Part shown: one piece after another, positions 54,479-64,000 of the stretch
How positions within the stretch are numbered: the stretch's first letter is position 1
How the letters are laid out: the number at the start of each line of letters is the position of its first letter
DNA from: Hydractinia symbiolongicarpus
Taxonomy: Eukaryota; Cnidaria; Hydrozoa; Anthoathecata; Hydractiniidae
DNA: 64,000 nucleotides
Direction of reading: 5' to 3'
NCBI RefSeq assembly: GCF_029227915.1
Contig: NC_079877.1
Span: 10,417,351-10,481,350 of the forward strand
The notes under the pieces: generated by a model
Seen by the model: only the letters and a program-made list of their open reading frames with translations
Told to the model about the DNA's origin: nothing
The model's database searches: none
Made by a program: the position numbers and the translations under genes

Positions 54479-56583
54479 TTATAAATTCAAAATTCTCATT
54501 CCTCCTTGATTATATAACTTATCATAAATTAAAAATGCAATAAAACCTTCAAAAATTCGTACAGATATACTTTGTCCAAATCCAAGTGAAGACCAGATAT
54601 CTGTACAAAAACTTTCAGTAAAATTCTCCAAGTATCTTGGTGTTACTGGGAATGTCAGGATCATTAAGCATGTGCTTACATTGACACATTTCCCAAACTG
54701 CTCATCATTGACATGATTAAAAGATATTTTCACTTTTCCATACATTCATGACAAAACAAACTTTGAACCAGTACAAAATTGAACAACATCACTTAAAGTG
54801 AGTACATGCTCTTTGTTTGACTCATGCCCTTCTTCGTATAGACAAATAATTTTGCCTTTTTTGATCCCTTGTCTTCTAAAATTACTAAAAAAATTGTCCA
54901 GTTGTAACATATGTCTTTTTCTGTTTCACGTAGTGATTTATCTTCTGTATTACTCGTGTATTCTACTGTAGTATAAATTTTCAATACATCTGAGGATTGA
55001 CATGATTTGGAAATAGCAAATTCGATTTCACTTTCTTTGTAACGTGTTTTTAAAGTTGTTAACATTCCAAGAATATCCAACCCACTTAAAAAATGAGGCA
55101 ATTTCTTCTGCAAAACTGGATAAACAGCAGTGTCTGATGATGTTGTCAACAAGTAATGACTTATCTTCTAAATTCACATTGACTTTTGTAAATCCTAAAT
55201 CGTGTCTGTCAGGAAAAAGCTGTATAGCTGTCTTGAAGACAGCATTGTCTGTGGCTGCTAATATATTCTTAAGTTGTTGTTGAATGTCAATATCGAGGAC
55301 GTCATTGATTTTGAAAACTTCTGTACCACCATCCAAGAGCTTCGATACAACACGAGGCATAAATACCCTGGTTCAGCACAACCCATGATAAGTGCCAATA
55401 ACACTAGGTTACCAAATAATTTGAAATGACCTTTTTGTAATTTCTCGATGTCATGCAGGAATGTTGAGCCATTATCACGTGATTGCAATAAATATTTTTC
55501 ACATCATCAAAAAGTGCTGCAAAGAACTCTTTAAGTGGCCCATCACCATCTTTTGCTTCTTCACCAATGAATGTAATTGTAAACGTTTTAACACCTTCAC
55601 GATATAAACGTTGTAATTTCTCTAATGTGTCAAGCCAAATTTTTCTCCGCCTCACTGAAAGCTCCACAGTTCCAACTATTTTTAGAGATACCTGCAAGTT
55701 TTCAAGTTTGTCTGTTAAAGATGGTCCATTGTCAATATAATTTTCAATTGAATTGATGTTGTTATCAAATGTAGGAAATGCACTGTGTGTACTGTTATAC
55801 TCAGTTGAAGGGATAGAACTGCAATTGTGTCCATCATTAAGTAAACCGAATGGATCATCTACATCGTCAATTGTTGTCAAAAAATTGTAACCATTATCAA
55901 CTCTGGTGGACGTATTTTCAACATTGATCTAATTGATTTTGTCACTTTTTTTGCCATTATGATAAAACTGTGATGACAAACACAGGTAAAATAAAATTTG
56001 GGAATATGGTTTACAAAGGTCTTCCTTGTAGTCATTTAATTTAAAAGAAACACTTTACCAGGCATACATATGACTTATTGAAAGTCTGGATAGAGCAAAA
56101 CCCAATCTTCTATGGCACAAAATTCTTGATTGTGGTTGCCATGTTTTTCGATGGCAGCAAGTAAAATTTCTGTTCCAGATGATGCTTCTATTACTTTTAG
56201 AGGAAGTTTTCGACCACGAACAACTCTCATCACTCCGTACTCATCCCACATGGCTATGCCTACATTAATAATCGCCGATGATTTTTTTATTATTCTAAAC
56301 TGTTCTTTTGCTTATTATTTGTTCCCATCATAGATGCAGATGATGGTTGTGCTGCTACAGATGTTTTTGTTGATGATATACTATGTTTCATTTTTGTACC
56401 AGGCTTAAAGAAGCTCTGTCTGTATTTTTCTTGACTCTCGGCAAAACTATTTAAAAGCATCGTATTCGATGGAGTACAAGATGTATCGTTTTCTGAAGTT
56501 CTAGCGCCACATTTCCCACAAAATGTGTGCTCTGTTTTGACTTCAGATCCACACGCTACACAGTACGCCATTTTTATCTGCAA
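54479..56583 (-). pseudogene. Zinc-ribbon / HECT-like gene, copy C
   Basis: The zinc ribbon (CVACG...CGKCG) is at 56583-56290. The INVGIAM...VVRGRKLPLKV...LLYPDFQ module (about 56270-56090) stops at a TAA shared with copy A. The HECT-like region (55880-55404) has IGEEAKDGDGPLKEFF. The C-lobe at 54745-54479 retains Cys in VSTCLMILTFPVTP and ends SSLGFGQS. Frame breaks near 55480, 55150 and 54890 match those of A, so they were inherited from before the duplication or reflect unrecognised introns. The G2E3-like relationship is by motif recall. It is convergent with the integrase gene. Confidence 0.7.
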
Positions 56584-56780
56584 TCAATGTTTTGGTACAA
56601 AATAACACGTCAACCGAAATTAGTTAATACATTTTCTTTCTTAATTTTCTTCTCAAACCTTTTTCTTTTTCTCCGATATTTATGCTTTATTTTTTTTTAC
56701 TTCTGATTTATTCTTTTCTCAATTTTAATATTCTTTTCTTGATTTCGATTTCTTTTTTCAGTGTACCTTCTCGGCTTCCG

Positions 56781-58454
56781 GCATTTCTAGTGGTATATGC
56801 AGAAAATCAGCCGAATATGAGATTTGTTTTTGGGAAAATGTGGTAAAACAAAAATAAAAAAACGCTCTCAAAAAATAAAAACGCAAAAGATAAATGTAAA
56901 TCATCACCCAACGAAACAAACGCATAATTAGAAAAGAAACAATAGCCATCGAACCCCGATTCTATATAAAAAATTCAGTAACTTTGAAGAAGAAAATATG
57001 TACCAATTTGCAACCCCTTCTGCAGTAATATCATTTAAAAGCTTTCTTAAGATTTTAGCTGAAGCTGGGCTGGGAGGGAACATACAGAAATATCTACAAA
57101 ATTATAACATATCTCAGGCAATAATTTACACAATACAAGGTCCAGTTACCAGCTGATCGTTTTGCAAGTAAAGAAATTAAGCTTTACCAGCATTAATTCT
57201 TATAGTTCTACAGAGCCATGTATTTTATTTATGTTCGTTATAGTTTTTAATGTGTTTTAAAAGTTTTGCTTTGTCGTTAAAACACTCGTCTTGGCAAGTA
57301 AAAATACAGGAAAAAACAGTGCAAAAGATGGGTTTAAAAGGAGCGCGTAAACAAAAGAACTTTGAATAGAATTTAAAGGGACATTGGTTAGATGTATCTC
57401 CTTGCTTTAACCTATTAACTAAAACTACTGTGAATGTCGTTGACACTTTTTGTCGCACTTGTGTATAAAAATTCCTAACATGGATCTAACCCCAAACAAA
57501 ACGTTTTTCATTAGTTTTCTTAAAAAATGTATCTTGTGAGAGAGAAATTAATATTTAAAGAGTTGATTCGTACCTAGCTACCCTATCTACCTAGCTACCC
57601 TATCTACATAGATATATGGATCAAGATGTCTTTTTGTATTGTTATCTTGAATTATCATAGTTAACACACTACCATACATGTAATGAAAAGTTTAATTACT
57701 TAGCTTTATGAAGTTTTGGAAACAAAACTTTATAAAGTTACCAAAATTTATGAAAAACTTTTTAGTGTTACTTTTTTAGATTTATTAAAACATAACTGAC
57801 TAAGTCTTGGTGCTGCGTTGTACATTAAGAAAGAATAGTAGACTTCTGAAATAATAAAAGAGCCGCCCTGTCCTTAAGCTAGTTTTTTAGCTAGCCAAAC
57901 TATCTAAAACAAGTTTTTCAATATGTTTAGTACGTAGTAGCTGATGAAAACCTAGTGCAGACGTGCTGATAACAGCTATCCTTTTGTATTTTAGCTTGGT
58001 GCTTTGTTTACATTTAGCTATTAGCACGTTTACAATGTTTGCAAATTAGGATATTATTAAAAACTTTATTCCCCTTCCCAATGCCATAGCAACATATTTG
58101 TTAAAAATCAGATGCGTAAGAATAAATCCCACACATATATATATTTCTGGGGACCTGGTTTGCAAAACTTTATCAATTTTTTACTTATATTAATGAATTT
58201 ATTTAAGAAAAAGAATATATATATTAAAACTTGGAGAAAAAATGGCCCATTTGAACTGAGATTTGGCAAGTTTTTATTGACAGAATAGATTTCTGTGATG
58301 TAAGAAAATAAGAAACTTGATTGCACCAATCCGGCATGGCACACATTTTTATTTATACACTATCTGACAATTTTATCATGAGAATTGCCCATTTTGGTTT
58401 CTACACATGCATCTTTGTCAAAATTTATGTACTTTCAAAACATTTGTATCGTTG
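56781..58454. other. Tail of unit C
   Basis: Homologous to the tails of A and B up to about 58454, where the composite insertion starts. The finger-like frame (57225-57458) is its only coding-like segment. Confidence 0.6.
57225..57458 (-). pseudogene. C2H2 zinc-finger-like exon fragment, copy C
   Basis: Same as 30837-31070 with three substitutions visible (for example CQDECFNDKAKLLKH). Non-ATG start. Conserved between B and C but absent from A. Confidence 0.3.
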
Positions 58455-58874
58455 TCCCTAAATTCAGAAACTGAGGAACTATGATAAAAATGGAAATATT
58501 CAATTCTTTATTTCAATTTTATCTCAGTAAAGAGTATGGTATTTATCTCAGTAAAGAGTAAGTTTTCTTATAGCCCACTTCACTGGGCAGCTTAACAGTG
58601 ACTATTGTTCTCACAAAAAATCAAAGCAACTACATCACGCGGAAAGTGGTCTATATCCCTTTCAGCATATATACACACTCATGCTTGTATTCGGATTAAG
58701 GAGGTATTTTAAACAATAGTGGAACTTCCTAACTGTGTCAAAAATTAGTTCTCGTAAACATTTAAAAGTATTTAACAAGTTTCGAATTTATCAAAATTAT
58801 ATTAATCATACCATACTTAGTAAAGACTTGCGCCGATTTTATTATCGGCGAAATGAGAAAACGTATTTTTCGTT

Positions 58875-58937
58875 TAACCCTATTCGGTCCGGGGTTTTTC
58901 AAACATACTATGACCGGGGGGCGGATTCTGCCCCGCC
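58875..58937. repeat. Left inverted end of the composite insertion
   Basis: TAACCCTATTCGGTCCGGGG ... GGCGGATTCTGCCCCGCC. The complement, with an expanded C16 run, is at 61732-61786. Possibly terminal inverted repeats, or two copies of one repeat in opposite orientation. Confidence 0.5.
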
Positions 58938-59224
58938 TAATAACTTTTCATAGGATTGTTCAAATTGAATCAAACTTGGCACACTTATAGTACGTCATAA
59001 AAGGAACAATATGGTGGCAATAAATTTTTGCTTGCGTCAGCACATTTTCTGTGACGTCATCAGAAGCTTGAAAATTGTTAAAAATGACTATCTGCTTAAA
59101 ATATAATTACTTTTGTTCTAGAGCGAATTTTTACATTCTGTTTGAAGTTTCTGAAAGCTAAATAAAATTTTTTTATAATACCAATATTAGGACCAACAAT
59201 GAGTATGTTTATTATTTTTTATTG

Positions 59225-59262
59225 ACAATATATTTCGGATAAACATTATCCATCATCAGGTC
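59225..59262 (-). ncRNA. Hammerhead-like core, left arm
   Basis: On the - strand CTGATGA (59259-59253), stem GGATAA/TTATCC with a TGT loop, and GAAA (59236-59233), then TATATTGTC. Minimal hammerheads of this type are established in Penelope-like elements; helix III here would be only about three pairs, and helix I is not evident. Confidence 0.5.
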
Positions 59263-59561
59263 TAAAAGCAAATAAATAATGTTAAAAACAGTTAAAAACA
59301 AGTATAAAATTATTCAACATATCATACATAAACTACGCCTCACACTACAACAAATCAAATTTACAAGAAAATCTAAAAACAAAACGAGTTTAGAAGAGAG
59401 TAAGGTAATTAAATTTTTATTACCAATGCTCTGCTTCTATATTCGTCTTTTGTATTTAAAACCGGTTTGATGTAATTGATCATTAACGCCTCAAGAGTCA
59501 TTAAATGATAAACGTTCCGTGTTGATGAACATAAAATTGATACATTTTCCATTGTTAAAAG

Positions 59562-60424
59562 ACGAAAAACTTCTACAAATTAACGACCTGCATCCGTCAC
59601 TCAAATTTACCATTGAAAAAGAAGGGAAGAATACGTCTATACCTTTTCTGGATATGTTAATTATTCGTTCAAATAACAATTTATCATCGACATGGTACAC
59701 GAAAGCTACCGATACAGGCCTGACGATGAACTTTCATTCACTGGCACCACGGAAATATAAACGGTCAGTCGTATCCGGCCTAGTTCATCGAATACATCGA
59801 GCGTGTAGCACATGGTCGAATTTTCACCAAAGTCTAGAAAAAGGTAAAACTGTTCTTGAGAAAAATCAATATCCGAAAGCTTTCTATGACCCGATAATTA
59901 AAAGTACGATATCTAAGATTATGGAAAATAATGATAACGAGAATCCTGATGAAGAAGACGAGAAAGAAGAGTCTGAAGAGAAGATGATTTTCATTCAATA
60001 TCGTGGGCGAGTTTCGGAGAAATTTGAAACTTCTATTAGAGGGTTGAATATTCCGTGTAAAATTATTTTCACATTGAAAAAGTTGAAAAGTTATTTGCCT
60101 CCATTGAAACCTGTAATTGAAAAATGTTTCAAAAGTTGTTTGGTATACAAAATAGAATGTCCACGATGCAACTCGTGCTATGTCGGACAGACGAGCCGAC
60201 ATTTAATCAAACGACTTAAGGAACATAAAAGAACTGGTCCGGTGGGAAAGCATTTCGACGATTGCAATAATCTTTTAACAATGGAAAATGTATCAATTTT
60301 ATGTTCATCAACACGGAACGTTTATCATTTAATGACTCTTGAGGCGTTAATGATCAATTACATCAAACCGGTTTTAAATACAAAAGACGAATATAGAAGC
60401 AGAGCATTGGTAATAAAAATTTAA
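59562..60424 (+). pseudogene. Penelope-like RT C-terminal part with GIY-YIG endonuclease
   Basis: The RT fingers and palm are missing (5' truncation). The remaining frame begins LLQINDLHPSLKFTIEKE and PFLDMLIIRSNNN, then YTKATDTGLTMNFHSLAP, the typical Penelope thumb region. An acidic linker follows (NPDEEDEKEESEE). The GIY-YIG domain has CPRCNSCYVGQTSRHLIKRLKEH and the later Glu in TLEALMINYIKPVLNTK. The frame is open to 60424, but the apparent upstream codons (59519-59561) belong to the inverted arm. The endonuclease nicks target DNA to prime reverse transcription. Not autonomous. Confidence 0.85.
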
Positions 60425-60570
60425 TTACCTTACTCTCTTCTAAACTCGTTTTGTTTTTAGATTTTCTTGTAAATTTGATTTGTTGTAGTGTGAGGTGTAG
60501 TTTATGTATGATATGTTGAATAATTTTATACTTGTTTTTAACTGTTTTTAACATTATTTATTTGCTTTTA

Positions 60571-60609
60571 GACCTGATGATGGATAATGTTTATCCGAAA
60601 TATATTGTC
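60571..60609 (+). ncRNA. Hammerhead-like core, right arm
   Basis: CTGATGA at 60574-60580, stem GGATAA-TGT-TTATCC, GAAA at 60597-60600, and GTC at 60607-60609 as a possible cleavage triplet. Mirror image of the left-arm copy. Confidence 0.5.
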
Positions 60610-60656
60610 AATAAAAAATAATAAACATACTCATTGTTGGTCCTAATATTGGTATT

Positions 60657-60864
60657 TTATCGTGAAGCCACAATGTTTTTATCTTATTCGTTAAAATTTT
60701 TTTAACATATCTTCCGGTTTTTACATGGATCGGATAAAAAATTGCCAAAAATTGCCCGAAAATCCGTTTTTTCCGATTTTCGGGTAAAATCCGACAAAAT
60801 CGGGAAATTGGATTAGTCACGTGTCAAAATTATTCAAAATGATTCTTCTTGATGAAATAAAGTT
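60657..60864. other. Spacer with CCCGAAAATC hairpin
   Basis: Between the Penelope element and the LINE fragment. CCCGAAAATC and GATTTTCGGG near 60754-60785 form a 10 bp stem around a T-run. No gene. Confidence 0.45.
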
Positions 60865-61170
60865 GTGTTGCAAGTTTCAAGTTCTAAGGATAATCCTAAC
60901 AGGAGTTATTATATTTTCCCCATTATAAAAAAAAGCTGTCTGACGAGCACTGTCTGCGAAAATTTCAATAATTATTTTGTTATCAACGAGCATTCAATTA
61001 ACACACGGAATCGAAAAATGTTAATGAAATTACCACGTATAAAATTGGAGTTCGGAAAAAGATCCTTCAAATATCTTGGTGCAGCATTATACAATGACTT
61101 ACCATTAAAAATACGTTGTTGCGATAACTTATTTCAGTTCAAAAAATTAGTTTATCAACATTTTATGTAA
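60865..61170 (+). pseudogene. C-terminal end of a LINE reverse transcriptase ORF
   Basis: About 100 codons without a proper start, matching the extreme C-terminus of jockey/CR1-type non-LTR polyproteins: INTRNRKMLMKLPRIKLEFG, KRSFKYLGAALYNDLPLKIR and a final hydrophobic/basic helix. It parallels PRVRLEV...YNDLPIEIR at 9210-9310 but belongs to another subfamily. The upstream RT is absent, so it is a 5'-truncated copy. A 3' UTR of about 290 bp and an AAT array follow. Confidence 0.75.
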
Positions 61171-61459
61171 ATATTCGCTTTTAAAATATGTTTTATATGT
61201 TTTTAGTAATTATTTAAGTAGCTTCTGTTTCTAACTTTTGCGCATTCTAATTTCACATTTTTCTTTTTTCTCTTTTTCTTTTTTCTTGGTACGTACATGC
61301 GTTTTATATTAATTTCTTAGCTAACTCATGAGTGGTTATTTAGTAGATAATAGTTTTTGCTTATATTTTTTTTTCTTTTATATATTTTTACTGACAGGAC
61401 ACACGATGATAGCAGTAGTTCATTTTACTGAAGTGTAAAAAATCCTGTATAAATATTGT

Positions 61460-61559
<100 letters not shown>

Positions 61560-61731
61560 GGATTTCATAGAGATTTTAGGGGTAGTTTCGAGTAATGGCC
61601 AATATCAAAGCCTCTGAAAGGTATGGGACCTAAATATTTAGCATGCAGGTGTGTAATAGATAAATGTTGAAACTCAGTAAGTACCATAGCCATTTAAGAA
61701 AGCAATCAGGAATTATTAAAAAAAACCGTCT

Positions 61732-61786
61732 GGGGGGTGGGCGGAATCCGCCTCCCCCCCCCCCCCCCCGGACCGAATATGGTTAA
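61732..61786. repeat. Right inverted end of the composite insertion, with C16
   Basis: Complement of 58875-58937. The C16 run at 61754-61769 may be an expansion or a sequencing-prone tract. Confidence 0.5.
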
Positions 61787-61998
61787 GTTTTAAATTATTT
61801 TTAAAAATTAAAGAAAGGACTTAAAATTTTGTTATGATATGAATTTAGACCAGTTTGATGAAATTGAGCGATATAAATTTTACCTATCATCATAGGCATC
61901 TTCGGGGCCATTTTTACAAGTATATAAAATTTGACAAAGATTCGACTGCAGTAACCATTAAAGGCAAATCTGATAATTGAAATAAGTTTGAATTGCAT

Positions 61999-62028
61999 AC
62001 ACCCTATTTCTCTAGAGAAATAGGGTGT
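61999..62028. other. 30 bp perfect palindrome
   Basis: ACACCCTATTTCTCT followed by its exact complement, no loop. Unit A has a shorter version (21921-21942). Confidence 0.7.
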
Positions 62029-62585
62029 GCGCTTTTAGAATTTACCGCCGAAATATTTAACCTGGATTGATGCCGGTAATAATAGGATTAATCATAATAC
62101 GAATACAATTTAACTGATGGCACTTTGTGTGTCTCTTGACGTAGCTTGTTTCGTAAAAATAAAAAATGATGAAAAACGGGGCTATATGCGGCGTGCAGCG
62201 TCAGACCTCATCTCGAAAGATAAATTAAAAGAGCTTCTACATGTTTGTAGTTCTTGTCGTTCCAAAAGATTTGAGAAGGGTTTAGAGCATATTTATAAAT
62301 AAATTAGGAGTCCGGAATATTGAAGTTCTATAAAAGATTAAATGTGAGTTCTCCCTTCAAATGTATTTGACAATTTACTCTCGCAGTTTTATTAACGTAT
62401 ATTTGACTATTTCTCTTTTTGGTCGGTTAGATATAGTTAATTGTATTTTCAAATAGAAATATATATTTTTCACTTGAAAAATTACCTTTACAATTTTTGC
62501 ACCATTTAGAACAAAATTGAAAGATTTATATTTTAAGTTATTGTCAAATATCGAAGGTATCAAAGTTCATACTTAAGTTTATGCT

Positions 62586-64000
62586 TTTAAAACTAAACAA
62601 TTACTTCCTAAATTTTGGACGTCATTTATCTTCCGAATGACGTAGTTATATCATTAATACCATATTTTTGTACTAAGTTTCATGTATGAAGTTCAATATT
62701 TTTTAAAAAAGGGATCTTGTTACGTTATCGTTAAAATAGGAGACTTTCATACAAGTATGACGTCATATTTATCTCACTAACGCCATTAAAACTCGTTTGT
62801 TTTATGTGAAAACAATTTTTGTTTATATTAAGTAAATTTGTCAAAAGTTAAGTTGATATCGTCAGTAATTGCTGAGAAACCCAAATTTATTGCAAAATTA
62901 GAAAAATGGCATTTTTGGTTCTTCAACACGACAACAAGTAGACATTCGTGTTAGTATATTGTTTGCCATCAATCTTTTGAATCAATTTTTAAAGAAGACG
63001 GTCTCTTTGACGTTTTGTTTTTAATTTTTAAATTAAATCTGTTATTGCATTGTCCTTTTATTAATAATTCATATTCACAAATTTTGTTTCCAGGCCAGAC
63101 ATTTGTCTCTTTTCCATGAACAGTAGTGTTCCCCTTGATGGAATACTAAGTACCACGAAATATTACTTTTTCAAATTATTTTCATGTTTTCTTGAATCCC
63201 CGTTAATATTTCCCTAAGAAAGTTACAAACATTTGTTATTTTTCTTACAACAGTACTACCCAGATAAGTGGGCGGTCCAGCACATGCTCATATTTAACCA
63301 TCAATAGTCGATAAATCTTGGGGATTTTTTTGCTCCAAAAACGACCTGAATTTTTTTACAAATTAATCTGAAAAGTCCTTAACTTACGTTCCGACCTGCA
63401 GCTGCTTCAGGTGACTAATTAAAAACTTACACATTCTATCTGGCCGAACTGTCCACAAGTTAAATAAATTTTCGCGTCTCTCAAAAATTCAAGCTAAGCA
63501 ATTGCTACTGTATATCATGCACGCAAATAATAAAGAAGCAAAGCAAAGTTTGAGTTATTACCAATTATAAAAAAATCTAAAATTGACAATAACTAATAGT
63601 TTCTAAATTAAAAAGTAATTATCCTTGGACGAAAATTATACAGAGTAACCCTGTAATTTTAACTGTCCTACTTTGCTCAGTTTTACTCACGTGTTAGAAT
63701 TAATGCATAAGTGTCCTACACTCACTACAAATGTTCCAACTACATTTTTGTGGCAAATTTTAACTCCGACAATTACGCAATTGGATTCTTAAGAGAATCA
63801 TTTTTTTAATATAAAAAGAACAATAATATTAACCAGGATAAAAACGAGTTATATTTTGTAGCAGGACCCTACGCAGCTTCATAAGAAGCTTAACAGAGCA
63901 AATCAAATACACCAATTTAGGTAGCGAACTAGCGCGCTGGTGGGGCTGCTTCTCACCACCCTGCTAGATAGTGAAAGAACAAGTCACTTATTTCCACATG
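62586..64000. repeat. Start of tandem unit D (upstream region only)
   Basis: Matches the upstream regions of A-C: the 410 bp module (about 62655-63070), the AAACGACCTG block, and AGCTTCATAAGAAGCTTAAC near 63880. It is more diverged than A-C are from each other. The expected GPCR lies beyond the window. No gene in this part. Confidence 0.8.

Larger units (their letters stand above)
37219..56780. mobile_element. Integrase/HECT DNA transposon, copy C, split by the Polinton
   Basis: The left end at 37219 (CGGAAGACGAGAGGGGACAC) and the right end finishing at 56780 (complement of CGGAAGCCGAGAAGG) enclose the Polinton. Without it the element is about 4.26 kb, slightly longer than copy B because the integrase lacks the internal deletion. 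It has the most complete integrase of the three. Confidence 0.68.
59177..60656 (+). mobile_element. 5'-truncated Penelope-like element with 385 bp inverted arms
   Basis: The 3' end of the element (60272-60656, including the end of the GIY-YIG domain) is also present in inverted orientation at the 5' side (59177-59561). The two arms are 385 bp each, and the only coding difference I noticed is one residue. Between them is the truncated coding region. Inverted partial copies at the 5' end are a known habit of Penelope-like elements, probably produced during target-primed synthesis. Each arm holds a hammerhead-like core. Confidence 0.8.

Noticed and set aside
58735-58953. 72-codon + frame near the composite insertion
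   Set aside because: Runs into the GC-rich inverted end; no ATG and no similarity.
62117-62302. 61-codon + frame in the tail before unit D
   Set aside because: The corresponding frame in unit A has a stop in the middle, and no family motif is present.

Overview
The window reads as AT-rich genomic DNA of an animal, most likely a cnidarian (inference: intronless class A GPCRs in a tandem array, DIRS/Penelope/LINE retroelements, a Maverick/Polinton, and transposon-borne integrase and HECT genes of a kind common in cnidarian and fish genomes). It has no bacterial features, rRNA, tRNA or CRISPR.

The backbone is a tandem array of an approximately 10.7 kb unit. Units A (about 11.49-22.48 kb), B (22.48-33.11 kb) and C (33.11-62.58 kb, swollen by insertions) are complete. 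A decayed unit 0 lies at the left edge and the start of unit D at the right edge. Each full unit carries an AT-rich upstream region, one intronless GPCR gene (14290-15156, 25117-26001, 35892-36776), and a dead DNA transposon. That transposon carries an integrase-like DDE gene on + converging with a zinc-ribbon/HECT ubiquitin-ligase-like gene on -. Short terminal inverted repeats beginning CGGAAGCC are visible in B and C. The transposon occupies the same place in all units, so it was present before the amplification.

Unit 0 (1-11.49 kb) holds a GPCR fragment, a triplicated 410 bp module, and a decayed tyrosine-recombinase retroelement (DIRS type, - strand: gag-like, RT, RNase H, YR) flanked by about 100 bp direct repeats. 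A 5'-truncated LINE has inserted into it and ends in an expanded TAA microsatellite.

Inside the unit C transposon sits a nearly intact 15.3 kb Polinton (37583-52883) with 282 bp terminal inverted repeats differing at one position and a target duplication AGAAT. The uninterrupted site is still readable in units A and B. It encodes protein-primed PolB (split by one +1 frameshift), a retroviral-type integrase, packaging ATPase, major capsid and probable penton proteins, and about ten smaller proteins, many with membrane segments. Its 3' gene ends carry hairpins with a shared TGTTAC...GTAACA core about 11-17 nt beyond the stop codon (46 nt in one case). This is the most unusual signal in the window.

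The end of unit C is interrupted by a composite insertion (about 58.45-61.90 kb). It contains a 5'-truncated Penelope-like element flanked by 385 bp nearly identical inverted arms, each with a hammerhead-ribozyme-like core, plus a LINE 3' fragment with a second AAT tract.
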